The translations under genes were made by a program, and so were the position numbers. The notes beneath the pieces are model-generated. The model did not search any database. It was not told the DNA's origin and saw nothing but the letters and a program-made list of their open reading frames with translations. Below, piece after piece: positions 17,814 to 24,791 of a DNA stretch of 64,000 bases. Each line of letters begins with the position of its first letter. Position 1 is the first letter of the stretch. This DNA is from a virus, in IMG/VR virus record IMGVR_UViG_3300036782_000015, positions 1-64,000 of that record; one strand, written 5' to 3'.

Positions 17814-18026
17814 ATGGGTTATGGAACTGCATTTGAAGAAGTTAAAACAGGTAAGGGTATGCGCCTGCCACACTGGTCACCAGAGGTAGTTATCCGAGCA
17901 CAGTATCCTGATGAGTTCAGTAAGATGACAGCACCTTATCTATTTGTAGAATCTCGCTTTGGTAGAGTACCTTGGAAAGAGACTGCTATTGAACAGTTCT
18001 CTGACGAGTGGGTAGTAGTAGACTAA
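17814..18026 (+). CDS. Tad2-like (DUF2829) protein, putative anti-Thoeris sponge
   Basis: 70 aa, the full length of a DUF2829 domain. Pattern: GTAFEEVKTGKGMRLPHW at the N-terminus, MTAPYLFVESRFGRVPW in the middle and FSDEWVVVD at the end, as in Tad2-family proteins that bind TIR-produced signal nucleotides. Follows the Acb2-like gene by 1 nt. Ligand specificity cannot be read from the sequence. Confidence 0.7.
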   Translation: MGYGTAFEEVKTGKGMRLPHWSPEVVIRAQYPDEFSKMTAPYLFVESRFGRVPWKETAIEQFSDEWVVVD

Positions 18027-18188
18027 GTGAGAAACTGGTGGGATGTGTACACCATTGATTACTGGAAAGCGTTTTGGTTTAGGGTCTACATCCGTAAGTA
18101 TCATATGGATGTAGCCCGTTTCCATAAAGAAGTAGCTAAAAAATATAAGAATGGAGCTGAACAAGATGTCAGTAGTAAACAAAGGTAA
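18027..18188 (+). CDS. Hypothetical small protein, GTG start
   Basis: 53 aa from GTG 18027 directly after the Tad2-like stop, overlapping the next gene by 23 nt. Rich in Trp, Tyr and Lys (VRNWWDVYTIDYWKAFWFR). The ribosome site is weak, so its reality is uncertain. Unrecognised. Confidence 0.4.
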   Translation: MRNWWDVYTIDYWKAFWFRVYIRKYHMDVARFHKEVAKKYKNGAEQDVSSKQR

Positions 18189-18543
18189 GAATATCAAGCA
18201 GGTAGATGAGAAGAAGCAGAAACAACAGGAGATTAAGCGTAAGGAGAAAGAGGTACAACGTCAAAAGGCTTACTGGAATGCTATGATTACACGTGAAGAA
18301 GCACGTGATATGGTTATCAAGTCACAAGAGCCTTTAATGGAGCAAATGCGTACTATGTTTATTCAAGTGAAAACACTTACAGAATTTGTGTTACAGAATG
18401 GTATTGCTACAGAAGAACAGCTTAATGAGATTGGAGTGCCTATCTACAATGAAATGTACGGTATCCCAAGTAAGCAAGAAGTAGAGAATCCAGAGGAGGT
18501 GACTAAGGATGCCGATAAACCTGTCCAAGGGTCAAACAATTAA
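18166..18543 (+). CDS. Hypothetical helical protein
   Basis: 125 aa from ATG 18166 (GGAGCTGAACAAG upstream). A Lys/Gln/Glu-rich N-terminal coiled coil (KKQKQQEIKRKEKEVQRQK) is followed by a second helical part. Its 3' end overlaps the TerD gene by 35 nt. Unrecognised. Confidence 0.6.
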   Translation: MSVVNKGKNIKQVDEKKQKQQEIKRKEKEVQRQKAYWNAMITREEARDMVIKSQEPLMEQMRTMFIQVKTLTEFVLQNGIATEEQLNEIGVPIYNEMYGIPSKQEVENPEEVTKDADKPVQGSNN

Positions 18544-19174
18544 TCTGTCTAAAGAAGGTACTAACGGTCTAAAGAACGTAACAATTGGTCTTAGCTGGGG
18601 TGCAAAGGTATTAAAGGCAAGCCCTACTAAGGAAGAGGCAAAAGGGTTTATGGAAAAGTTCTCTTCCTTTTTTAAAGGCGGAGAGACGAAAATCACTACC
18701 CCTACTAGTGTTCCTAAAATGGACATCGACTCTTCAGTATTCCTGATTAAGGATACTAACCAACGCCTGACAACAGTATACTATGGTAACTTACGTGCTC
18801 CTGGTGTACGACATGCTGGAGATGACCTTACAGGTAACGATAAGAAGGGTAAGCACGACAATGAGGAGATTCATGTGGACTTTGACAAGATACCTCGTAA
18901 TGTGCACAAACTGTTTGTAGTTGCTAATGTATTCTCTCCTATAACTGGTCACTTTGGGTGGGTACCTGGATCATACATCCGTATTAAGGATGAAAAAGGT
19001 AATGAAGTAGTACGTTACGAACTAGGTGCAGACTTCAAGGATATGAAGGGTATCGTTGTAGCGGAACTATACCGTGATGGTAATGGAGACTGGAATTTCC
19101 GTGCCATTGGTAAAGCTACAAAAGGTAATTCTATGAGGAATCTAGAAGGCTTATGCATACAGGGGGACTTCTAA
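18509..19174 (+). CDS. TerD-family protein
   Basis: 221 aa. Starts PINLSKGQTINLSKEG, the TerD-domain opening, then a central Ser/Lys-rich insertion (about 40-75), DSSVFLIK, and the acidic Ca-binding region RHAGDDLTGNDKKGKHDNEE followed by IHVDF. Ter proteins are linked to tellurite resistance, phage inhibition and membrane stress; their biochemistry is poorly known. Here it overlaps the upstream helical gene and is followed 3 nt later by TerC, so the pair is probably one functional unit. Confidence 0.88.
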   Translation: MPINLSKGQTINLSKEGTNGLKNVTIGLSWGAKVLKASPTKEEAKGFMEKFSSFFKGGETKITTPTSVPKMDIDSSVFLIKDTNQRLTTVYYGNLRAPGVRHAGDDLTGNDKKGKHDNEEIHVDFDKIPRNVHKLFVVANVFSPITGHFGWVPGSYIRIKDEKGNEVVRYELGADFKDMKGIVVAELYRDGNGDWNFRAIGKATKGNSMRNLEGLCIQGDF

Positions 19175-19177
19175 TAT

Positions 19178-19930
19178 ATGGAAATCTTACAACATATACT
19201 TGATACCTACGCACAGTTCTTTGACTGGAGCATGTGGGGAGAAGTACTTACTAGTAAATCAGCTTGGGGCTTAATCCTAAGTTTAGTAATCCTTGAGGGC
19301 TTGTTATCAGCAGATAACGCCCTCGTACTTGCCATAATGGTAAAGCACCTACCAGAGGAACAACGTAAGAAAGCTTTATTCTATGGACTACTAGGTGCAT
19401 ACTTCTTCCGATTCCTATTCATTGGAGTGGGAACTTTACTAATCAAGCTGTGGTACGTTAAACTAATTGGTGCGGCATACCTACTGTGGATTGTAATTGA
19501 CCACTACCGTAAGAAGAATGTAGAGCAAGAAGAGGGCAAAGAGTTCAATACAGGTGGAGTACTTGTAAAATGGTTCGGTGTATTCTGGGCTACTGTTATC
19601 TCTGTTGAGATAATGGACATAGCGTTCTCTGTGGACAGTATCCTAGCAGCGCTTGGTGTATCAGAGCAGGTTTGGGTACTACTACTTGGTGGAATGTTAG
19701 GAATTCTAATGATGCGTGGAGTGGCTCAACTATTCCTATGGTTACTAGACAGAATTCCTGAACTAGAGAATACTGCATACTTCTTGATACTAGCGATTGC
19801 AGTTAAGATGGGTGGAAGCGTGTTTGGTCTAGAAATTAGCCATGAAGTGTTCGTTATCACTCTAGTGAGTGCATTTGCCATCACATTTGCGTTGCATTAT
19901 CTTAAAAAATACCTACCCCGTAAGGGTTAA
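19178..19930 (+). CDS. terC: TerC-family integral membrane protein
   Basis: 250 aa with about seven membrane helices. Family landmarks include LEGLLSADNALVLAIMV and the matching half VEIMDIAFSVDSILAALGV, both with conserved acidic residues in the membrane. TerC proteins are associated with metal-ion (Mn) export and tellurite resistance. The gene follows terD closely and is the last before a terminator. A phage copy could change host membrane or metal state during infection (inference). Confidence 0.92.
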   Translation: MEILQHILDTYAQFFDWSMWGEVLTSKSAWGLILSLVILEGLLSADNALVLAIMVKHLPEEQRKKALFYGLLGAYFFRFLFIGVGTLLIKLWYVKLIGAAYLLWIVIDHYRKKNVEQEEGKEFNTGGVLVKWFGVFWATVISVEIMDIAFSVDSILAALGVSEQVWVLLLGGMLGILMMRGVAQLFLWLLDRIPELENTAYFLILAIAVKMGGSVFGLEISHEVFVITLVSAFAITFALHYLKKYLPRKG

Positions 19931-19937
19931 CATAGAT

Positions 19938-19968
19938 TAGAGAGAGGATATCCTCTCTCTATTTTCTT
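19938..19968 (+). terminator. Terminator after terD-terC
   Basis: TAGAGAGAGGA (19938-19948) pairs perfectly with TCCTCTCTCTA (19951-19961), followed by TTTTCTTTG. The 2-nt loop is tight; the outer loop may be larger in practice. Confidence 0.8.
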
Positions 19969-20004
19969 TGTTTAAGAAGGGTATAATTTAAGGGGGTTTT
20001 GAAA

Positions 20005-20529
20005 ATGGCTAAGACAGGTGGCAAGGGTATTAATAGTAAAAACAAGGGTGCAGAGTATGAGCGTAAGATTGCTAAGGCTCTAGGCTCTTGGTGGGGTGAA
20101 CAGTTCCAACGTACACCTGCTAGTGGCGGATTACAGTGGAAAAAGGATAACCGAGTTACAGGTGACATAGTTACACCTCCAGAGTCTGTATTCCCATTTA
20201 CTATTGAGTGTAAGAAGAGAGAGGGCTGGTCTTTAGAGCAGTTCTTAAAGAATACTGGTGAAATGGAAGAATGGTGGACACAATGTATTAGAGACGCTAA
20301 GAAGATAGACAAGAAGCCAATGGTTATCTTCAGTAAGAATTTTGATACTGACTATGTAATGATGTCTAGGGCTGATTTTGATGCTGTTACAGAGGGCATA
20401 CTTGAACTTAATGCGTTTAATAACTTTGGGGTACACAAAGAAGGTTTAGAAGCAAGAGTTATCTGTGAGTTGGATAAGTTAATTGCTAATGTTTCTAAGG
20501 AAGACGTCATCAAGGCTTACAGACTGTAA
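20005..20529 (+). CDS. PD-(D/E)XK nuclease, Holliday-junction-resolvase-like
   Basis: 174 aa from ATG 20005 (AAGGGGG upstream). Active-site pattern: EYERKIAKAL (first acid), GDIVTPPESVF (D) and ECKKREGWSLEQF (ExK), as in PD-(D/E)XK nucleases including archaeal Hjc-type resolvases. The C-terminus resembles proteins annotated as phage resolvases. Probable role: resolving branched recombination intermediates before packaging. The precise substrate is inferred. Confidence 0.75.
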   Translation: MAKTGGKGINSKNKGAEYERKIAKALGSWWGEQFQRTPASGGLQWKKDNRVTGDIVTPPESVFPFTIECKKREGWSLEQFLKNTGEMEEWWTQCIRDAKKIDKKPMVIFSKNFDTDYVMMSRADFDAVTEGILELNAFNNFGVHKEGLEARVICELDKLIANVSKEDVIKAYRL

Positions 20530-20542
20530 GCTATTTGATAAG

Positions 20543-20606
20543 AAGAGACAAGCTTGATAGGGAAAATGAGTTACTTTTCCTACTGGCTTGTCTCTTTATT
20601 TTTTCT
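20543..20606 (+). terminator. Long two-tier terminator hairpin
   Basis: AAGAGACAAGC (20543-20553) pairs with GCTTGTCTCTT (20586-20596); an inner TAGGGAAAA/TTTTCCTA stem extends it. Followed by TATTTTTTC. Confidence 0.88.
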
Positions 20607-20621
20607 GAGAGGACGGGAAAA

Positions 20622-20690
20622 ATGAATTCAAGAGTTGAGCAATCAACCAAAACCAAATTGAGTATAAAGGAGATGTTGAGGAATGAGTAA
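20622..20690 (+). CDS. Possible 22-aa leader peptide
   Basis: MNSRVEQSTKTKLSIKEMLR plus NE, with AGGACGGG just upstream. Its stop overlaps the first codons of the next gene, so ribosomes leaving it could re-initiate at 20683. May equally be chance. Confidence 0.3.
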   Translation: MNSRVEQSTKTKLSIKEMLRNE

Positions 20691-21375
20691 CCAACAAATG
20701 TATGAGGTAGAAGGACAATACGTGGCTGATTTGAAAGCAGTAGCAACTGTGTTAAATGTACCTAAGGTGTTAAAACGTGATATTCAGGAGGGTGGAGCAC
20801 TAGAAGGTAAGGTAAAATTAGTGAATGCAGATCAGGTAGGTGAAGGTATTAAAACTGAAGGTGAAGCAGAAGAGTGGGATAACTTTAAAGCTAAGACAGA
20901 TGAAGCGATTGCTAAAGAAGTATCAGAGGAAGTAGAAACAGTAGAAGAAGATGATGAAGAGCCACAAATGATAAGCTACGTAAGAGATGAAGATATCATG
21001 AACACTAAAGAGGAAATCCTAGAACAGCTACCTGAATTTAAGACACTGAAGGAGTTTAAGGACTGGTATAAAGACATTGATACACAAACTGTTGAGTACT
21101 TTGCTAAGGCGATTGGTCTAACATGGACAGCAACAGAGCATGCTAATATCCACCGTATGAGAATCTCAATGGCTATGCAACGCTTCTTCTTCCCAGAGAT
21201 GTTTAAACCTAAAGAGGGTAAGAAGAAGAAAGCTAAATACGGTGACCTTTCTACGGACGACTTATTCAAAATGGTAACTGCTAATAAGCTAGATGTGAAG
21301 AAGACTAACAATGTTCCAATCGACCGTATGAATGCAATAATGGCTCTAAAGAAAGCAGGTAAATTACCAAAGTAG
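20683..21375 (+). CDS. Modular acidic-linker protein, full-length family member
   Basis: 230 aa. N-terminal domain (about 1-50: EGQYVADLKAVATVLNVPKV), acidic linker (EEVETVEEDDEEP), then two copies of a short helical module: VEYFAKAIGLTWTATEHANI with HRMRISMAMQRFFFP, and FKMVTANKLDVKKTNNVPID with RMNAIMALKKAG. The same N-domain and module recur in the gene at 63362, and the module alone at the end of 22572-23042. The module resembles SAP/HeH-like DNA-binding helices by pattern only. Function unknown. Confidence 0.75.
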   Translation: MSNQQMYEVEGQYVADLKAVATVLNVPKVLKRDIQEGGALEGKVKLVNADQVGEGIKTEGEAEEWDNFKAKTDEAIAKEVSEEVETVEEDDEEPQMISYVRDEDIMNTKEEILEQLPEFKTLKEFKDWYKDIDTQTVEYFAKAIGLTWTATEHANIHRMRISMAMQRFFFPEMFKPKEGKKKKAKYGDLSTDDLFKMVTANKLDVKKTNNVPIDRMNAIMALKKAGKLPK

Positions 21376-21381
21376 GGCAGG

Positions 21382-21412
21382 AGAGGGGAGGGTTTTCCCC
21401 TCTTCTTTTTTA
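21382..21412 (+). terminator. Terminator
   Basis: AGAGGGGA (21382-21389) pairs with TCCCCTCT (21396-21403), followed by TCTTTTTTATT. Confidence 0.8.
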
Positions 21413-21463
21413 TTACTTGAGAGCTAGAGAAATCGGGTCTCCCCCACCCCTAGGAAAGAGAGA

Positions 21464-21492
21464 TTGACAAAAGGAGCCAATTTTGCAAAAAT
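21464..21492 (+). promoter_or_regulatory. Predicted promoter of the AAAAAT family
   Basis: TTGACA (21464-21469), 17-bp spacer ending in TTTTGC, then AAAAAT (21487-21492): an extended -10 of the TGn type. Upstream of the PC4-like gene. Confidence 0.55.
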
Positions 21493-21546
21493 GAATTCAT
21501 CGCCACCATGAGTGGCAGTGAGCCAGAGCCAAAAGGAGAGGGTATT

Positions 21547-21825
21547 ATGGAAAACAACAAGAAAGTACATGATTACAAACCTGAGTTAAAGGCTGAGATT
21601 TTAGAGGACTGTCTGTCAATCCCTATCTCCAGCACCCAGAAGTTGCGAGTACTATTGGTTAGAGATGAGAATTTAGGCATCCGAGTATCAGCACAGAAGT
21701 GGTGGAGAGAGAATAGGGATGGGGAATGGGTACCTGGTAAGGGGTTTATGATGACAGGTCGCCAAGCCCTAATGATGGGTAAAGCTTTACAAGAGGTTGG
21801 CAAGCGTACTATTAACGTGAAGTAA
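21547..21825 (+). CDS. PC4/p15-like putative ssDNA-binding protein
   Basis: 92 aa from ATG 21547, AAAGGAGAGGG upstream. The sequence KLRVLLVRDENLGIRVS ... WWRENRDGEWVPGKGF ... TGRQALMMGKALQEV follows the beta-sheet plus helix pattern of PC4-type single-strand-binding coactivators, including the DGEWxPGKGF turn. Such proteins bind melted DNA and can affect transcription. Similarity is by pattern, moderate. Confidence 0.5.
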   Translation: MENNKKVHDYKPELKAEILEDCLSIPISSTQKLRVLLVRDENLGIRVSAQKWWRENRDGEWVPGKGFMMTGRQALMMGKALQEVGKRTINVK

Positions 21826-21852
21826 CTATATCTAATTGGGGGAAAATTGAAT

Positions 21853-22491
21853 ATGTCTAATCTATGTAGAAACGGTGAAGCACTTAAATTATCTTGGGAC
21901 GCAGTAGTTAAGCAGTTTAACAACTTAGTGAAGTATGCAGCTAGACAAAAAGCACAGAACAGTACATTAGACGGCATGTTGTCGGCAGAAGACCTATATC
22001 AAGAGGGCATGATTAAGTTGTATGACTGCTGGGATAAGTGGTGTATGGGAGAGAACAAAGATATGGATGAATTTGCTCCTATCTTCCGTAAGTCTTTATA
22101 CAGACAAATGGACAACAAAGGTGGAGGGAGCAAGTTTACCTACATAGACCTAGAAGATGCGTTTACAAACATAGAAGACAGCCAAGGCTATGATGTAGTA
22201 GAAAGAATGTACCGAGATAATGGAATCACTAAGCTGAAAGATATGCTGAGTGAGATATCTAGGGACTTCCTAGAAGAGCTTATCGAACCAAGCGAGGCTA
22301 CATTATTCCAGGTATGGGCTGATACTGCTCGTAAGAACATGCTTAAATCACAAGGGAAACGCATTAACATCCCTAAGGACACAACAGTAAGAATGAAGCA
22401 CATACAGAGAGCCTTAGGGTTAACAGGTAAGCAGTATGACAACGTAATGCAAGAGATTAGAGAGAAAGCACCGTTAGCATTACAGTACTAG
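21853..22491 (+). CDS. RNA polymerase sigma-like factor 1
   Basis: 212 aa from ATG 21853. Residues 15-75 resemble sigma-70 region 2: SWDAVVKQFNNLVKYAARQK, then SAEDLYQEGMIKLYDCWDKW. The C-terminus (VRMKHIQRALGLTGKQYDNV) may be a region-4-like HTH. It could redirect host RNA polymerase to phage promoters. A second sigma-like gene lies at 43969-44532. Which promoters it reads is unknown. Confidence 0.65.
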   Translation: MSNLCRNGEALKLSWDAVVKQFNNLVKYAARQKAQNSTLDGMLSAEDLYQEGMIKLYDCWDKWCMGENKDMDEFAPIFRKSLYRQMDNKGGGSKFTYIDLEDAFTNIEDSQGYDVVERMYRDNGITKLKDMLSEISRDFLEELIEPSEATLFQVWADTARKNMLKSQGKRINIPKDTTVRMKHIQRALGLTGKQYDNVMQEIREKAPLALQY

Positions 22492-22523
22492 GGAGATAGC
22501 AGTTTAGGAGAAAAAATCAAATA

Positions 22524-22546
22524 AATCACTTCTTTTATAAGTGATT
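22524..22546 (+). other. Small hairpin in leader of next gene
   Basis: AATCACTT (22524-22531) and AAGTGATT (22539-22546) form a perfect 8-bp stem without a T-tract; possible mRNA stabiliser or operator. Confidence 0.35.
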
Positions 22547-22571
22547 ACATCTGAATGGGGGAAATGTAGTT

Positions 22572-23042
22572 ATGAGTTTCTTTGGAAATATTGATTCTAA
22601 ATTATTAGACGCATTACAAGAGAGTACGTGTTTTGGTATCGCACACGATGAAAGTGTACCTGAATGTCAGAAGTGTGATGTACGAGGGCAGTGTAAAGCA
22701 CGCATGGAGGGGGCTAATATCCCAACCCCACGTAAGAAAGAGAAGAAGGTTGTAGAAACTCCTAAGGAGACTAAACCAGCAACTAAGACCGCACCAAAGT
22801 CGGACAAGCCTTCTACTGGTAGCACAGGGACAGTTAAGAAAACTACTCCTGCTAAACCTAAAGCTGAAGCTAAGAAGAAAGACCCTGTTCAATATTCGTC
22901 TGATATGCCAGACTTCAAGCCTATGAGTTTTGAGGCACTGAAGGAATTAGCTACAGAGCGTAACGTTGAATGGAAAGACTACAGTAATGATTCTATCACA
23001 CGTATGCGTTTGATTATGAATCTAAAGAAATCATACCAGTAA
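22572..23042 (+). CDS. Cys-cluster protein with basic linker and helical module
   Basis: 156 aa. N-terminal CFGIAHDESVPECQKCDVRG plus QCK suggests a metal site. Residues 50-110 are a Lys/Pro/Thr-rich disordered linker. The C-terminus (FEALKELATERNVEWKDYSN, then SITRMRLIMNLKKSY) is the same helical module as in the genes at 20683 and 63362. Unknown function; likely nucleic-acid associated. Confidence 0.65.
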   Translation: MSFFGNIDSKLLDALQESTCFGIAHDESVPECQKCDVRGQCKARMEGANIPTPRKKEKKVVETPKETKPATKTAPKSDKPSTGSTGTVKKTTPAKPKAEAKKKDPVQYSSDMPDFKPMSFEALKELATERNVEWKDYSNDSITRMRLIMNLKKSYQ

Positions 23043-23046
23043 TACA

Positions 23047-23076
23047 AAAGGGTGTGCCAAGCAGGGTACACCCTTT
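23047..23076 (+). terminator. Terminator-like hairpin
   Basis: AAAGGGTGTGCC (23047-23058) pairs with GGTACACCCTTT (23065-23076) with one G-U; the T-tract is short. Confidence 0.65.
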
Positions 23077-23101
23077 CATTAAGTTTCAGGAGGTAAGACA
23101 T

Positions 23102-23950
23102 ATGAATAGTGAGAACATTGTAAGGACTCCTATTGTCGTAAATAGAAGTCCTATATCTGTATCTTTTTGTCACTGCTATAATCAAAAAATCGTTAAGCAC
23201 AATGACCACGCATATGCGGTGATGGGGGATAGCATGAGCTTAGGTGACCTTAAAGACTACCTAATGTTAGAGTTACCAAATCCTATATACTTCACTCACC
23301 TAATAAGCAACTGGGAAGAGAAGATTAACCTAGTGCTGGATAACAATACACCAGTGATTCTAAAGACAGGAAAGGTGATACCTATCTATCTTGTTAAGAA
23401 GATGGGGGAACAGAACCGCTCGACTTTGAGGGTTGTTATTAACTCTCTAGATGACTCTGCACGAAAGTTGGTACAGCAGGAGTCCTCCGAGATGAAAGAC
23501 ATCAGGGAGATGATGTTTGTAGCAAAAGCATGGAAAGTTTTCGTGTCGTGTCACGTAGACTACTTCCCTCACATAATGAAGCCATTAGACCTATTGCAAC
23601 TGGTGGAAATGAATAAAAGCTTGGTATCCTCTATTACGATAGACTTCCCAGCCTTTACAACGGAATTCCTAGAAGCAATGGTAGACCGATGGCAGATGAT
23701 TAACCCACACTTTATGGAGCATATCCAAAAGTACTATTTAAAAGATGAACACGGTATCTATCAGCCTAGATGTAAGGCTGAGACACTGTCTAAACTAGAT
23801 AACTTTGTCAAGGGTAGACGTGTTAATATTATAGACCTTCCAGATCACAACGTTACAGAGTATCATACTGAAGAACCACCATTTGGTATATCTTATGATA
23901 ATCATGAACCAGTTACTTGTGGTAAATGTGGGAGACTTTTATATGCATAA
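23102..23950 (+). CDS. Hypothetical protein, possibly radical-SAM/SPL-like barrel
   Basis: 282 aa from ATG 23102 (AGGAGGT). The middle (TPVILKTGKVIPIYLVKK, VVINSLDDSARKLVQQESSE, then KAWKVFVSCHVDYFP) resembles strands of a radical-SAM or spore-photoproduct-lyase-like TIM barrel. However, no CxxxCxxC cluster motif is present; only FCHC near residue 24 and a C-terminal CGKCG are visible. It could be a degenerate family member or unrelated. Ends in a terminator shared with the opposing operon. Confidence 0.4.
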   Translation: MNSENIVRTPIVVNRSPISVSFCHCYNQKIVKHNDHAYAVMGDSMSLGDLKDYLMLELPNPIYFTHLISNWEEKINLVLDNNTPVILKTGKVIPIYLVKKMGEQNRSTLRVVINSLDDSARKLVQQESSEMKDIREMMFVAKAWKVFVSCHVDYFPHIMKPLDLLQLVEMNKSLVSSITIDFPAFTTEFLEAMVDRWQMINPHFMEHIQKYYLKDEHGIYQPRCKAETLSKLDNFVKGRRVNIIDLPDHNVTEYHTEEPPFGISYDNHEPVTCGKCGRLLYA

Positions 23951-23952
23951 CA

Positions 23953-23981
23953 AAAAGGTAGCCCATTACAGGCTACCTTTT
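23953..23981. terminator. Bidirectional terminator between convergent operons
   Basis: AAAAGGTAGCC (23953-23963) pairs perfectly with GGCTACCTTTT (23971-23981). It stops the + strand gene ending at 23950 and the - strand operon ending at 23966. Confidence 0.88.
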
Positions 23982-24790
23982 AATATTGAATTTATTATGC
24001 TTGTGAAGTCCTCATGTGTACCGCTCAAGAATCTAACCATCGAGCCATGTGTATAGTGCCTCATCTCATTTACCCTTTTAGTAAATCCATTCTTAGTTAG
24101 CAGTAGAACACGTGGAAACGTAGGATTCTTGAACACCCTTGCCCATTCCTTTTTAGCCCACTGTTTGGACACATAGTAATCTTTGTAATTGTCAATCTTG
24201 TTCTTGATAACTGGTAACCTCTCCGTACCCATGTCGACCTCAATGCAGAATCCATATCCTTTACCCTTACACTTAAATATGCAAACAATGTCGGGCTTAA
24301 TGTAACTGTCATTAAAGTGGCACTTCTCTTCCGTCTCATAATATATCATCTCTCCCTCTAGTTCTCTAAGAACTTCCTGTATCAAGCATTCACATTCATT
24401 AATGGCAACTCTGTGGTGAAACCCATCTACTAGTGTTCGCTGACCAGAAGAGTCATACTTGATTGGCTTGCTATATCGTTCTATATCCAGCAAGATTATT
24501 CCTGCCCTATCGATACATATGTGCTGTTGAGCACTCCCTTGCCCTAAAGGTACAGGGGGAACTATTCTATCTATCACGTGCTTGTTGAACAATACCTTCA
24601 GCCTACTATTAAGCCTTTCAGTGCTAGCAAACTCTGGATAAAGGCGTTGTATCTGGTCTCTCTTTAGCACCCTCTTATCAGCCAGTAATCTTAACAACCC
24701 CATATCCCTCTCTGTAATGTTGTTGCAGTTATTGTAAACCCACTCTTTGGTAATCTGCTTTACCTCTGGACGCTTATAAATACCTTTCAT
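23966..24790 (-). CDS. Replication-relaxation family protein
   Basis: 274 aa from the ATG at 24790, which directly follows the upstream stop (TGATATG) and has GGAGG 9 nt before it; an earlier ATG triplet would overlap that gene. N-terminal winged-helix part (TERDMGLLRLLADKRVLKRD), then a PD-(D/E)XK-like half with IKPDIVCIF and FCIEVDMGTE. This is the replic_relax family, found on Gram-positive plasmids and ICEs and often next to conjugation ATPases. It probably binds DNA. Last gene of the minus-strand operon. Confidence 0.75.
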   Translation of the reverse strand: MKGIYKRPEVKQITKEWVYNNCNNITERDMGLLRLLADKRVLKRDQIQRLYPEFASTERLNSRLKVLFNKHVIDRIVPPVPLGQGSAQQHICIDRAGIILLDIERYSKPIKYDSSGQRTLVDGFHHRVAINECECLIQEVLRELEGEMIYYETEEKCHFNDSYIKPDIVCIFKCKGKGYGFCIEVDMGTERLPVIKNKIDNYKDYYVSKQWAKKEWARVFKNPTFPRVLLLTKNGFTKRVNEMRHYTHGSMVRFLSGTHEDFTSIINSILKGSL

Positions 24791-24791
24791 A

